A DNA stretch of 10,956 nucleotides from Desulfatirhabdium butyrativorans (GCA_020718785.1 DYRK01000126.1:1-10956), one strand, 5' to 3'; numbered from the stretch's first letter, positions 1-7,952 are shown. Made by a program: numbers and translations. The notes: generated from the letters alone by a model not told the origin.

Positions 1-761
1 TATGCCTTGAGCGTTTTTATGGCTCCGCCGCTGTTCTGGGCAAATACGGTAATAATAGCCGAACCTGCTGAAAACACAAAGAAAGGTATCTTTTCCAAAA
101 AGACTGGAAGCAGTTTTTTCTCTCCTTTCAGTCGTTTCAAAGGCCAGTAATCCAAAAGCAGTAATATGAGCGGCAGTGTCACGAGCATTGCCTTGCTCAT
201 CAGCCCCAAAATAAAGAAGAAAAGACTCGGCAGGTATCGCCCGATCCTCGGTTTTTCGACATAGCGGACATAGCCGTGTATGCTCAGAAGCAAAAAAAAT
301 GTACTCAGCACATCTTTGCGTTCCGATATCCATGCAACCGATTCTACATGCAAAGGATGCAGCGCGAACAGGGCTGCAATAAAACCGCTTTGCCATAAGT
401 CTCCGCTCATCCGCCTGAAAATCAGAAACAGCAGCAGGCTGTTTGCAATGTGAAATATCAGATTAGTCAGATGATGCTGCCCCGGATTCAGACCGTATAA
501 CTCCATATCCAGTATATGTGAAAGCCATGTGACCGGATGCCAGTTATCGGCATGAACGCCCGTAAACGCCCATTTGATGCTGTTTAAAGTCAGACCTGCC
601 CTTATGTGCGGATTTTCAAAAACATAATCATCATCATCGTAGCTGACAAAGTCATAATGTCTCACCTGCTGATAGACAGCAAGTGTTGCGATAACGAGAA
701 AAAGGCAGATCAGGAGATCACAGCGTATATCGAGAAAAAACTTCTTAGAGCTTGCTTTCAT
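1..761 (-). CDS. TMTC-like membrane glycosyltransferase, N-terminal part (runs off the window)
   Basis: The frame is open from the ATG at 761 to base 3, giving 253 codons; the C-terminal half lies beyond the window. It aligns without gaps to the N-terminus of the gene at 5931-7952. Shared marks include one N-terminal membrane helix (about residues 15-31), an acidic loop YDDDDY (41-46) followed by ENPH, NWHP (73-76), HHL (96-98), HPLHVESVAW (135-144), SERKD (146-150) and LDYWPL (203-208). This pattern is that of bacterial relatives of eukaryotic TMTC proteins, which are GT-C type O-mannosyltransferases using a polyprenyl-phosphate sugar outside the cytoplasm; the acidic first loop is the likely catalytic site. 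A TPR tail is expected downstream by analogy with its two paralogues but is not visible. The ATG overlaps the stop of the preceding gene (ATGA, 758-761), and a GGAG lies 8 nt upstream, so coupled translation is likely. Family is confident; donor and acceptor are unknown. Confidence 0.85.
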   Translation of the reverse strand, partial: MKASSKKFFLDIRCDLLICLFLVIATLAVYQQVRHYDFVSYDDDDYVFENPHIRAGLTLNSIKWAFTGVHADNWHPVTWLSHILDMELYGLNPGQHHLTNLIFHIANSLLLFLIFRRMSGDLWQSGFIAALFALHPLHVESVAWISERKDVLSTFFLLLSIHGYVRYVEKPRIGRYLPSLFFFILGLMSKAMLVTLPLILLLLDYWPLKRLKGEKKLLPVFLEKIPFFVFSAGSAIITVFAQNSGGAIKTLKA

Positions 762-2602
762 TGCCGAGTCTCCGACAGCTTTTTAAGATTGTTATATGCC
801 CGGACATAGTCAGGCTTCAGTTCCAATGCTTTCCGAAAATGGACAATTGCCTCGTCCTGTCTTCCATTATGAACCAATGCCGCACCCATGTTATTTCGGG
901 TTTCGGCATGATCCGGTCTTATATTCAGAGATGCCTGAAAATAAGCGATGGCTTTCTGTGTATCTCCTCGGCGAAGAAGAACTAAGCCCAGATTATTGAA
1001 AGCTCCGGCATAATCAGGTTTTAATTCGACTGCCTGAGAATAGTATCGGATTGCCTCATCTCTTTTTCCTTGTTTTTCCAAAGCTGTTCCCATATTGTTA
1101 CAGGCGATTGCCAGACCGGGATCTAAACGCAATGCCTCGTTATAATATCTGATTGCCTCATCTGTCCGACCCTGACGTGCCAGTATAAGCCCCATATTGT
1201 TATGGGCATTCGCATCATCAGGCTTTATACGCAAGGCTTCAGCATAATGGGCAGCGGCGGCTTCTGTTTTTCCCTGCCGGTATAGAATACTCCCGATTTT
1301 GCTGTGAGCCATGCGGTTATTATGAGTTACATCAAGGGCATGTTCAAAAAGAGAGATACTGTCGCGCCAATATCCTGCCTGTAAATTAGAAATAGTCATA
1401 AAAATGGTGAAAATCCCTGCTGTCCCTATTGCAATCAAGATTTTCACTTCGTTCCCAAGCCCCGGCTTAGGAACGCCCATCGTTACGAAGCCGGGGCTTC
1501 GTAACAAGAATAAAAGTTTGGGAATTCCCCAAGCAAGCATAATAAACAAGCCGATATAGGGTATATATGTGTATCGGTCAGCCATAGCCTGACTGCCGAC
1601 CTGAATCAGTCCTATGACCGGCACAAGTGTTCCCGTAAACCAAAGCCATCCGGTAATGAGATAAGGTTCCTGTCTTGCATTTCTCATAATTAAAAGAGAT
1701 AGTAATACGAGCATGAGAAATGCTCCTGCACTTTTCCGCCAAGACAGGAGATGAGAATAGGGATAAAAGAATGCCATGTCAGAGGGACAGAACATCTTTC
1801 CGATGTAACGGACGTATGAAATCAGGGCATTTGCAGTTCTGAGCGTGAATGGATATACATCCCAGTTTCCTACGGCTCCCCATTTTTTCTGGGCAAAAAA
1901 TGTCACAGTCAGTGATACTACGGTCAATGCAATCAGCGGTATTTTTTCAAAAATAACTCGTCTTTTTTCGGTGCGCCATCGCCCAAGAGGCCAATAATCC
2001 GTAAGCAGCAAAACAAAGGGCAAAGTCATCATCATAGCTTTGCTCATCAACCCCAGTGTGAAAAAGAAAAGTACCGCGAGATATGTATGGATTATAGGCT
2101 GTCTTGCATAGCGGACATAACTCAGCATGGTCAGCAGCCAAAAAAAGGTGCTTAATACATCTTTGCGCTCCGATATCCATGCCACGGATTCGACATGAAG
2201 AGGGTGAAGGGCAAACATGGAGGCGATAAAAGCACTCTGCCAGATTTTTCCGGTCATTTGCCTGAACACAAAAAACAATAACAATGTGTTTGCAATATGA
2301 AAAATTACGTTGCTCAGATGATGCAGACCCGCATTCATCCCGTAAAATTCTACATCCGATATATGAGATAACCATGTGAGCGGATGCCAGTTGGCTGCGT
2401 AGCTTTCCGTGAATGCCCATCTGAGGCTTTCCCAACTCAGTCCGGCACGGACATGCGGGTTGCCGATGATATAGATATCGTCATCAAACTCGACAAAATC
2501 GAAATTTCTCACCTGCCAATAGACTGTGAGCGTCGCTGCCACAAGAAACAGACAGATAAAAAATTCCAAACGTATAGGGATTCGGTAAGAAGTATTGCTC
2601 AT
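758..2602 (-). CDS. TMTC-like multi-pass glycosyltransferase with five C-terminal TPRs
   Basis: 614 residues. The first ~410 are a multi-pass membrane region with the family marks: acidic loop FDDDIY (39-44) then NPH, NWHP (71-74), HPLHVESVAW (133-142), TDYWPL (201-206) and ADRYTYIP (341-348). Residues 430-599 are five 34-residue TPRs, followed by a short capping helix ending LSETRQ. TMTC relatives transfer a sugar from a polyprenyl-phosphate donor on the outer face; here the TPRs probably bind the acceptor or a partner (inference). The frame is open to an ATG at 2665, but the ATG at 2602 is preferred: it gives ATGA with the upstream stop, has GGTGA just upstream (2607-2611), and its N-terminus matches that of the neighbouring paralogue. 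Residues 366-385 are encoded by a double palindrome absent from the paralogue at 5931-7952. Exact substrates cannot be read from the sequence. Confidence 0.88.
   Translation of the reverse strand: MSNTSYRIPIRLEFFICLFLVAATLTVYWQVRNFDFVEFDDDIYIIGNPHVRAGLSWESLRWAFTESYAANWHPLTWLSHISDVEFYGMNAGLHHLSNVIFHIANTLLLFFVFRQMTGKIWQSAFIASMFALHPLHVESVAWISERKDVLSTFFWLLTMLSYVRYARQPIIHTYLAVLFFFTLGLMSKAMMMTLPFVLLLTDYWPLGRWRTEKRRVIFEKIPLIALTVVSLTVTFFAQKKWGAVGNWDVYPFTLRTANALISYVRYIGKMFCPSDMAFFYPYSHLLSWRKSAGAFLMLVLLSLLIMRNARQEPYLITGWLWFTGTLVPVIGLIQVGSQAMADRYTYIPYIGLFIMLAWGIPKLLFLLRSPGFVTMGVPKPGLGNEVKILIAIGTAGIFTIFMTISNLQAGYWRDSISLFEHALDVTHNNRMAHSKIGSILYRQGKTEAAAAHYAEALRIKPDDANAHNNMGLILARQGRTDEAIRYYNEALRLDPGLAIACNNMGTALEKQGKRDEAIRYYSQAVELKPDYAGAFNNLGLVLLRRGDTQKAIAYFQASLNIRPDHAETRNNMGAALVHNGRQDEAIVHFRKALELKPDYVRAYNNLKKLSETRQ
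770..773 (-). promoter_or_regulatory. Ribosome binding site for the third TMTC-like gene
   Basis: GGAG on the minus strand, 8 nt before the ATG at 761, inside the last codons of the preceding gene. It supports the choice of the ATGA-overlapping start. Confidence 0.55.
806..1315 (-). repeat. Five tandem 102-bp TPR units
   Basis: Five consecutive 34-codon units (residues 430-599) with the TPR consensus: NNMG or NNLG in helix A, a G at the turn, DEAI in helix B and LxPD at the end of each unit. The last units end LKPDY, IRPDH and LKPDY. Units are similar but clearly diverged at DNA level. Confidence 0.85.
1450..1505. repeat. Double palindromic element inserted in frame in a coding gene
   Basis: Two adjacent hairpin-forming palindromes separated by 6 nt. 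The first (1450-1475) has 12-nt arms cgttcccaagcc and ggcttaggaacg around cc, with one mismatch. The second (1482-1505) has perfect 11-nt arms gttacgaagcc and ggcttcgtaac around gg. The two share the core aagccccggctt in related form. The element is GC-rich against its surroundings and encodes residues 366-385 of the TMTC-like protein, between two membrane helices. The paralogue at 5931-7952 has 16 fewer residues between the conserved WGIP and the YW before the TPRs. This looks like a dispersed palindromic repeat of the REP or Rickettsia-palindromic-element kind; copies elsewhere in the genome cannot be seen here. Confidence 0.8.
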
Positions 2603-3951
2603 GGCTTCACCGGTCTGCATTGCGGATTTCTTACTGATATTTGCGTTCCCCCCGCAACTGCCCATATTGCCCAGAGATACAGTTCGGGACGCAACGGTAT
2701 CGAATATCTGGGCCAGGGAGCAAAAATCATGTAAAGCAATGTAAAGTAACCGACAGTTATCAAAATAAAAATAGCTGTATTTTCAATAGGTTTACTATTT
2801 TTCTGATAGCGGGATCGGGCAGCATATACTACGATTCCGGCAAGAGCGAAAATCAGAATAACAGGATGAAGACTTCTCATAATATCTCTTGTCAGACCGG
2901 CTGTTGCCGATGTCTCAAAAAGTGAATCTTTCACAGGGTAAACATAAACATCTCCTACGCCCTGTATGATGTTCCAACTCCATAAATAATAAGGTTTCCC
3001 GATGACATACCACCTCAGATATCGGAGCGGTTCTTCGCGGAATCTTTCCCATAATATTTTGCAGAAACCCTTCAGCGATGCTCCGAATTCGGGCTGCATG
3101 GGGTCTTCCCGATAGGGAAATCGTCTGAACTCGGGGTTTTTATAAATAAAATCCGGATAAGCCCCGTGGCTCATTGTCCCGATGGCTCTGTCACTTCCTC
3201 TCGGGGCATTCGGAGCCAGAGAGATATGATTACGCAATGTCCATCCCAAAGGAAATAAAATGAATATGAGTAAGAATATCAATGTGTTAGGCAAGATAGG
3301 ATTTTGTCTCAGCTTCACCATGCTGCCGCAGCCGATTGCCGAATATGCAAACAGAAAAGGGACAAACACAGCACCTTCATTAGTCAGATAACTATAGCCG
3401 AAAAAAAGACCCGATGCAACAAATAAATACCCGGAGCGATGTTTCACGGCATATTGAAAGCAGAATATTGCCGAAAGCAGCATAAAAGAAAACAGAGTTT
3501 CAGTCAGCATATATCCTGTCATTGCAATCAGATGCGGGCTGAATCCCACGAGAAAAGCTGCGATGACTGCTCCCCACGTGGGCAAGAAACAGATACCGAG
3601 AAAAAAGGTCAGGAGAACCGTCAAGCTGCTGAGAATCGCCTGGGTATAAATTAATATCGGATAAAATGTCTGCTCATTGCCTGTAAAAAAACACAGTGAG
3701 ATCAGCAGAGGATATCCGGGCGAGCGGAAGGAGTCAGGAGAAGGGTTCGGGGAATTTTCCTGAGAAAAAGTGCTGCGATGCGCCAGATTATATCCGTAAA
3801 TAAGATATTCACGGGCATCCTTGACAATCGGAACAGTATTTGACGAACAGCGGACATACTCTGTCCGAATCATTAACGCCAAAAAAAATATAAGACTCAG
3901 CAGCAGAAAAATAATCCTTGAAGATGTGCTGTTTTTCTGTTTTGTTATCAT
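2599..3951 (-). CDS. PMT/ArnT-like membrane glycosyltransferase (GT-C, family 39-like), 450 aa
   Basis: A multi-pass membrane protein with about ten hydrophobic segments. The first helix (12-28) is followed by a periplasmic loop with KDAREY (44-49), whose Asp matches the catalytic-loop acid of GT-C enzymes. RSPGYPLL (76-83) and MLTETLF (148-154) are typical of this family, as is PRYSIPLRPEL near the C-terminus (414-424). Such enzymes transfer a sugar from a polyprenyl-phosphate carrier to a protein, lipid or glycan at the periplasmic face. The start ATG overlaps the upstream stop (ATGA, 3948-3951), and the stop overlaps the next start (ATGA, 2599-2602), so it sits mid-operon between another PMT-like gene and a TMTC-like gene. 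At 450 residues it is shorter than its 623-residue neighbour because it lacks a large soluble C-terminal domain. Substrate unknown. Confidence 0.85.
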   Translation of the reverse strand: MITKQKNSTSSRIIFLLLSLIFFLALMIRTEYVRCSSNTVPIVKDAREYLIYGYNLAHRSTFSQENSPNPSPDSFRSPGYPLLISLCFFTGNEQTFYPILIYTQAILSSLTVLLTFFLGICFLPTWGAVIAAFLVGFSPHLIAMTGYMLTETLFSFMLLSAIFCFQYAVKHRSGYLFVASGLFFGYSYLTNEGAVFVPFLFAYSAIGCGSMVKLRQNPILPNTLIFLLIFILFPLGWTLRNHISLAPNAPRGSDRAIGTMSHGAYPDFIYKNPEFRRFPYREDPMQPEFGASLKGFCKILWERFREEPLRYLRWYVIGKPYYLWSWNIIQGVGDVYVYPVKDSLFETSATAGLTRDIMRSLHPVILIFALAGIVVYAARSRYQKNSKPIENTAIFILITVGYFTLLYMIFAPWPRYSIPLRPELYLWAIWAVAGGTQISVRNPQCRPVKP

Positions 3952-5819
3952 GGCGTTTCGTTCCCGCTTTGTCCGGATTTTGTCGCTAATCCTTTGATAT
4001 AATTTCCGATATCTGTTATTTTTGCACGATTATGCCCCTTAAACAATGTTTCCGCCTGCGTCAGATGTTCCTGCCAGTTCCGAAGGGCGAGTACCCCGGC
4101 GAGGCTTGCCGTTGCCAAGTGAAGTTCCGTAACTCCGGAATTTGCGGGAAGATGTAAAAGCAGGCGATTAATCATTGTATAGGTATCCCCGGCAAGGTTA
4201 TGAGTGCTTTCTTTAAGTCTGATAACTGAAAATCCTGTGAAATCAGTCGCTTTAAGGAAAACATCCGAATTGATCCTGTTGTAATCAATACCTTTCATCT
4301 CATTATTCAAAGGCATGATGGGATATTGAGAATATGGTGTTAAATAATATTCACGCCATTGAAAAAGAATAAGGACCGGTTCGTATGTCAACTTTTCCAT
4401 CTGATTGCAGAGAAAAGGAATCTGCCCCATGGAAATCAGGCGGGAGTTTCCTTTATAATAGCGTGGAAAGCCATAAAATGTAGGTTCCCATGTTTCATAG
4501 GGGGATAATGCATCGAAGATGAGAACATGTTCAGCATTGAAAGTTTGGGTCAGGTATGTAGCAAGACCTCGCCAATCGGTCTTTTTCCTGATTTTTTTGA
4601 ATGCCAGCGCAGAATATCCGACATCAAGTATTAAAATCGCTATGATAACTGTCAGGAAAAAGCGGATAATACGGCCCCGCTGCATTTTTTCTGTGATATT
4701 CCACATTCCCTGAAAAGATATTGCTGAAAGAATAAGAGTCAGCGGCAGCAGATAAATCGCGTATGGCGGACGAAAAGGCATGTGGGTTTTTGCCTGAAAA
4801 ATAAAGAGATTCACAAAAGCGGCTCCGGGAAGCAGAAGAGTGCAAATGATCCGTAGCGGATTACCCTGCCATACTCCGTATTGCCGGGCAAAAAAAGGAG
4901 AAAGAATGAGCAGGATCAGGAGAGGAACACTCAGCGGCTCGGTCTGTGCCACAAAAGCCCGCCACATCGGGGATATATCAAAATTTTTGATAACATCGGC
5001 AACTGTATCCGCGTCGAATGTGAACGATGTGTCGGCATATTGTCCGCTATAGGCGAAAATAACATTCAAAGACGGGAAATAAATAAATATAGCCGACAAT
5101 AATCCGAGAATAGCAAGGAGAATACAGCGATGTTCTTTTTTTAAAATTATTTTATGAAATAGGAAGGCATAGCCATGCTCTCCGGAGCAGGTAATGCTGT
5201 CATATCCGATGAGAAGACAAAACCGTCCGGCAAGGATAAAAATCAAAACAACAGTGACCACAAGGGGAGACAATGTTCTGGAATAGAGAAATGCTGTTGA
5301 AAATAAAATTAATAAAAACACTTTTTCAAGCCTTTTGTCTTGGGAAGTCAGGAGGCGGTTCAGGGACCACAATACGCCCAGAAAGAAAAAGACAGCAATG
5401 GAATATGGCCGGGCTTCCTGAGAAAAATAGAGATTAAAAGGAAGTAATGCCGAGATGATGCCGACACCTATGCCTGACGGCCATGAACACATATTGCCGA
5501 CCAGAACGGCCAGAAAAAAAACAGCTCCTGTTCCGAAAAGAGCCGACGGAAGACGAACAGCAAAATCACTGTAAGAGAAAAAATAAACAAGATGTCCGAT
5601 CCAGTAGTCAAGAGGAGGCTGCGCCGTGGAGGCTGCTTCCGGGATGATCTGATAAAAAGAATGGGGATAGTAAGATACTTGGCGCAATTCATCCATAAAG
5701 AGACTTTCATAGTCCAGATGGTGCAGCCTCACTGCCAACGCAAAAACAATAAGCAATATTACAAAGACAATAATCTCTCGCCTGCTAAAAGGTGTGCTGA
5801 AACGGTGAAAATATGCCAT
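3948..5819 (-). CDS. PMT-like membrane glycosyltransferase (GT-C, family 39-like) with C-terminal soluble domain, 623 aa
   Basis: Residues 1 to about 400 form a multi-pass GT-C core. After the first helix (14-30) comes MDELRQVSYY (42-51), the acidic DE pair placed where PMT-type enzymes have their catalytic Asp. QPPLDYW (67-73), RLPSALFG (89-96) and YFSQEARPYS (131-140) are strong signatures of the PMT_2 group. The rest (about 405-623) is largely soluble, probably extracytoplasmic, and has no motif I recognise; it could help bind the acceptor. The start at 5819 has AGGA 10 nt upstream and follows a 111-bp spacer after the TMTC-like gene; its stop overlaps the next gene by ATGA. The expected role is sugar transfer from a polyprenyl-phosphate donor outside the cytoplasm. 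Which sugar and acceptor cannot be told. Confidence 0.87.
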   Translation of the reverse strand: MAYFHRFSTPFSRREIIVFVILLIVFALAVRLHHLDYESLFMDELRQVSYYPHSFYQIIPEAASTAQPPLDYWIGHLVYFFSYSDFAVRLPSALFGTGAVFFLAVLVGNMCSWPSGIGVGIISALLPFNLYFSQEARPYSIAVFFFLGVLWSLNRLLTSQDKRLEKVFLLILFSTAFLYSRTLSPLVVTVVLIFILAGRFCLLIGYDSITCSGEHGYAFLFHKIILKKEHRCILLAILGLLSAIFIYFPSLNVIFAYSGQYADTSFTFDADTVADVIKNFDISPMWRAFVAQTEPLSVPLLILLILSPFFARQYGVWQGNPLRIICTLLLPGAAFVNLFIFQAKTHMPFRPPYAIYLLPLTLILSAISFQGMWNITEKMQRGRIIRFFLTVIIAILILDVGYSALAFKKIRKKTDWRGLATYLTQTFNAEHVLIFDALSPYETWEPTFYGFPRYYKGNSRLISMGQIPFLCNQMEKLTYEPVLILFQWREYYLTPYSQYPIMPLNNEMKGIDYNRINSDVFLKATDFTGFSVIRLKESTHNLAGDTYTMINRLLLHLPANSGVTELHLATASLAGVLALRNWQEHLTQAETLFKGHNRAKITDIGNYIKGLATKSGQSGNETP

Positions 5820-5859
5820 AATGCTCAGATCCTATTTTATTATAAGTCAAAACGGATGG

Positions 5860-5946
5860 TTATGGTTGAGCTTTTTTAAGAGCCTTTAATACCTCATTGA
5901 AATTATTTCTTGCTTCGCTATAATCAGTCTTCAGTTGCAGGGCTTT
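5860..5946 (-). pseudogene. Out-of-frame TPR C-terminal tail (gene remnant or frameshift extension)
   Basis: In the -1 frame relative to the upstream TMTC-like gene, 28 codons plus a TAA read KALQLKTDYSEARNNF and end LKALKKAQP. This is the usual closing of a TPR array in this family: compare KALELKPDY followed by NNLKKLSETRQ at the end of the gene at 758-2602. It has no start of its own and overlaps the last codons of the upstream gene by 16 nt. Either it is the leftover 3' end of a lost TPR paralogue, or it is the true tail of the upstream gene separated by a frameshift. The distance between the two KAL motifs is 24 codons, not the 34 of an intact repeat, which favours a deletion scar. Confidence 0.65.
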
Positions 5947-7952
5947 CCCACAGCTTTTTTTATCTCCCGGAGATTGTAGTCTGCATCTGCATAATCCGGC
6001 TTTATTTCCAAGGCTTTTTGAAAATGAGCCATGGCTTCGGCGATTTTCCCGTTACGAAGCAGGGCAATTCCCATATTGTTATAAATGACAGCATCCCTGG
6101 GCGATAATTCTAAGGCTTGGCTGTAATATCTTATGGCTTCATCTGCTTTTCCCTGATTCAAGAAGACATTCCCCATGTTGTAGTACGCGTCAGCATAATC
6201 CGGCCTGAATTTCTGTGCCTCGGAGAAACAGCGGATTGCAGCATCTGTTTTTCCTTGCTTTGCCAGAATTATTCCCATATTGTTATGGGTTCGGGCATCC
6301 TCGGGATCCGATTGCAATGCCTCGGATAATTTCCGGATTGCCTCCTCTGTTTTTCCCATATCTGCGAGCGCAAGCCCAATATTGTTAAGCGTTCCGACAT
6401 CTCCGGGCTTTAGTTGCAGTGCCTCGGAAAAATATCGGATTGCTTCGTCAATTTTTCCCGAATCTTTCAGCACGACTCCGAGATTGTTTAGTGTTTCGAT
6501 ATCATCCGGTTTCAGGCGCAATGCCTCGGATAATCGCTGAATTGCCTCATTTGTTTTTCCCAAATCTTTCAGAACAAGAGCCAGTTTGTTGAGTATTTCT
6601 ACCTGTCCCGGAGCCAGGCGTAAAGCCTCTGTATAATATTTTACGGCTTCGGCTTTTTTCCCCTGATGACTTGATGCGACTCCCATATTCATATATGCCA
6701 TCGCATTATTTTCAGTGACATCAATAGCATGTGTGAACAATGCAAGGCTGTCTGTCCAGTATCTCACCTGTATCCATGTGATCGGCATAAGAATAAGGAG
6801 ATATGTCGCGGCGATTACAGAAAGTATCTTTTGACCGCGTGTCGAAGTCCTGAAAAATTCCGGAATTCCCCAGACCATCATAATAAGCAGTCCGACGGAA
6901 GGAATATAAAAATAGCGGTCTGCCATTGCCTGAGTGCCGACCTGAATCAACCCGATGACCGGCACAAGAGTTCCGAGATACCAGAACCATCCGACAGTGA
7001 GATAAGGATATTGTCTCACATTCAATACAGTCATCAGAGACACGGAGATAAGTAAAACACCTGCACCCGCTGTTTTCCACCATGGTATAAATGGAGGATA
7101 AGGATAATAAATTGCCATGGAAGATGGACAGAACATTTTTTCAATATAACTAAAGTATGAAATCAAGGCATTTGCGGCTCTCGTTCCTAATGAATATGCC
7201 TCCCATGACACAACCGCTCCTCCCTCTTTCTGAGCAAAAAAGGTTATCATCAGCGATATTGCTGCAAGCATAAACAACGGTATTTTTTCCCATAAAAGAG
7301 ACTTTAACGGCTTTGTGCAGACTCGCCGGAGGGGCCAGTAATCCATCAGAAGCAATACGAAAGGCAATGTTATGACCATCGGCTTGCTCATCAAACCGAG
7401 CATAAAACAGAGAAGCATGGTAAGATAGTTACGGATGCCCGGATATCGGACATAGCGGAAATAACTCGTCATCGTCAGAAGCCAAAACAATGTGCTTAAC
7501 ACATCTTTGCGCTCTGACACCCATGCCACAGACTCGACATGAAGCGGATGAAGGGCAAACAATGCAGCCGCAAAACCGCTCTGAGATATGCTGCCGCCCA
7601 TTTTCCGGAACAGAAGAAATACTAACAGCGTATTTGCAATGTGAAAGATTACATTGTTCAGATGATGCAGTCCCGGATTCATGCCGTACAGAGTAACATC
7701 TGTCTGGTGAGACAGCCATGTCAGGGGATGCCAGTTGCCGGCATGGACAGATGTGAATGCCCATAATATATTTTTAGATGTCAGTCCTGTCCGGACATGG
7801 GGATTTTCCACGACGTAAGCCATATCGTCAAAGCTGATAAAGTCGTAGTTAATCACCTGTCCGTAAACGGCAAATGTTGCAATCACCAGTATGAGACAAA
7901 ATTTGATATCCGGTCCGATGTCTGCGAATTTTTTTTCTTTAGTAGAAGTCAT
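5931..7952 (-). CDS. TMTC-like multi-pass glycosyltransferase with seven C-terminal TPRs
   Basis: 673 residues. The membrane part (about 1-400) carries the same landmarks as its two paralogues in the window: FDDMAY (41-46) then ENPH, NWHP (73-76), HPLHVESVAW (135-144), SERKD, MDYWPL (203-208) and ADRYFYIP (344-351). Seven exact 34-residue TPRs follow (417-654), then a cap ending AVGKPCN. It is likely a polyprenyl-phosphate-sugar dependent GT-C enzyme acting outside the cytoplasm, with TPRs for partner or acceptor binding. The start at 7952 has no clear Shine-Dalgarno sequence but gives an N-terminus matching that of the third paralogue; there is no better ATG, and the frame upstream is blocked by the TAG of the preceding gene at 8001-8003. 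The 3' end is unusual: an A7 run and an overlapping TPR tail in the -1 frame follow, so the C-terminus may be altered by a frameshift. Confidence 0.87.
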   Translation of the reverse strand: MTSTKEKKFADIGPDIKFCLILVIATFAVYGQVINYDFISFDDMAYVVENPHVRTGLTSKNILWAFTSVHAGNWHPLTWLSHQTDVTLYGMNPGLHHLNNVIFHIANTLLVFLLFRKMGGSISQSGFAAALFALHPLHVESVAWVSERKDVLSTLFWLLTMTSYFRYVRYPGIRNYLTMLLCFMLGLMSKPMVITLPFVLLLMDYWPLRRVCTKPLKSLLWEKIPLFMLAAISLMITFFAQKEGGAVVSWEAYSLGTRAANALISYFSYIEKMFCPSSMAIYYPYPPFIPWWKTAGAGVLLISVSLMTVLNVRQYPYLTVGWFWYLGTLVPVIGLIQVGTQAMADRYFYIPSVGLLIMMVWGIPEFFRTSTRGQKILSVIAATYLLILMPITWIQVRYWTDSLALFTHAIDVTENNAMAYMNMGVASSHQGKKAEAVKYYTEALRLAPGQVEILNKLALVLKDLGKTNEAIQRLSEALRLKPDDIETLNNLGVVLKDSGKIDEAIRYFSEALQLKPGDVGTLNNIGLALADMGKTEEAIRKLSEALQSDPEDARTHNNMGIILAKQGKTDAAIRCFSEAQKFRPDYADAYYNMGNVFLNQGKADEAIRYYSQALELSPRDAVIYNNMGIALLRNGKIAEAMAHFQKALEIKPDYADADYNLREIKKAVGKPCN
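5955..5961 (-). other. In-phase A7 run (A AAA AAA), possible slippage site
   Basis: On the minus strand the zero-frame codons ATA AAA AAA place seven A residues in the X XXY YYZ phase used at -1 ribosomal frameshift sites. A -1 shift here would replace the last seven residues of the TMTC-like protein (AVGKPCN) with a TPR-like tail of about 30 residues. The only downstream structure seen is a weak three-pair GGG/CCC hairpin, so programmed shifting is not established; an indel in the run is equally possible. Confidence 0.3.
5991..6704 (-). repeat. Seven tandem 102-bp TPR units
   Basis: Seven gap-free 34-codon units (residues 417-654). Units 2, 3 and 4 share LSEAL or FSEAL with a preceding KD or AD turn, closer to one another than to units 1 and 7, suggesting internal duplication. 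Two more units than in the paralogue at 758-2602. Confidence 0.85.

Noticed and set aside
2603..2665. Longer start for the five-TPR gene (ATG at 2665)
   Set aside because: The extra 21 residues overlap the upstream gene, lack hydrophobic or conserved character, and are absent from the paralogues; the ATG at 2602 has the ATGA overlap and GGTGA.
2384..2734. 116-codon plus-strand frame across the junction of two membrane protein genes
   Set aside because: It crosses two well-supported minus-strand genes and has no domain or ribosome binding site that I can support.
5839..5844. TATAAT on the minus strand before the 623-residue glycosyltransferase gene
   Set aside because: No -35 match at normal spacing, and transcription from it would begin at the ribosome binding site itself. 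In this AT-rich spacer a chance match is likely.
5962..5974. Palindrome ATCTCC/GGAGAT just upstream of the A7 run, considered as a frameshift stimulator
   Set aside because: With a one-base centre it cannot form a hairpin of useful stem length, and it lies inside codons; probably chance.
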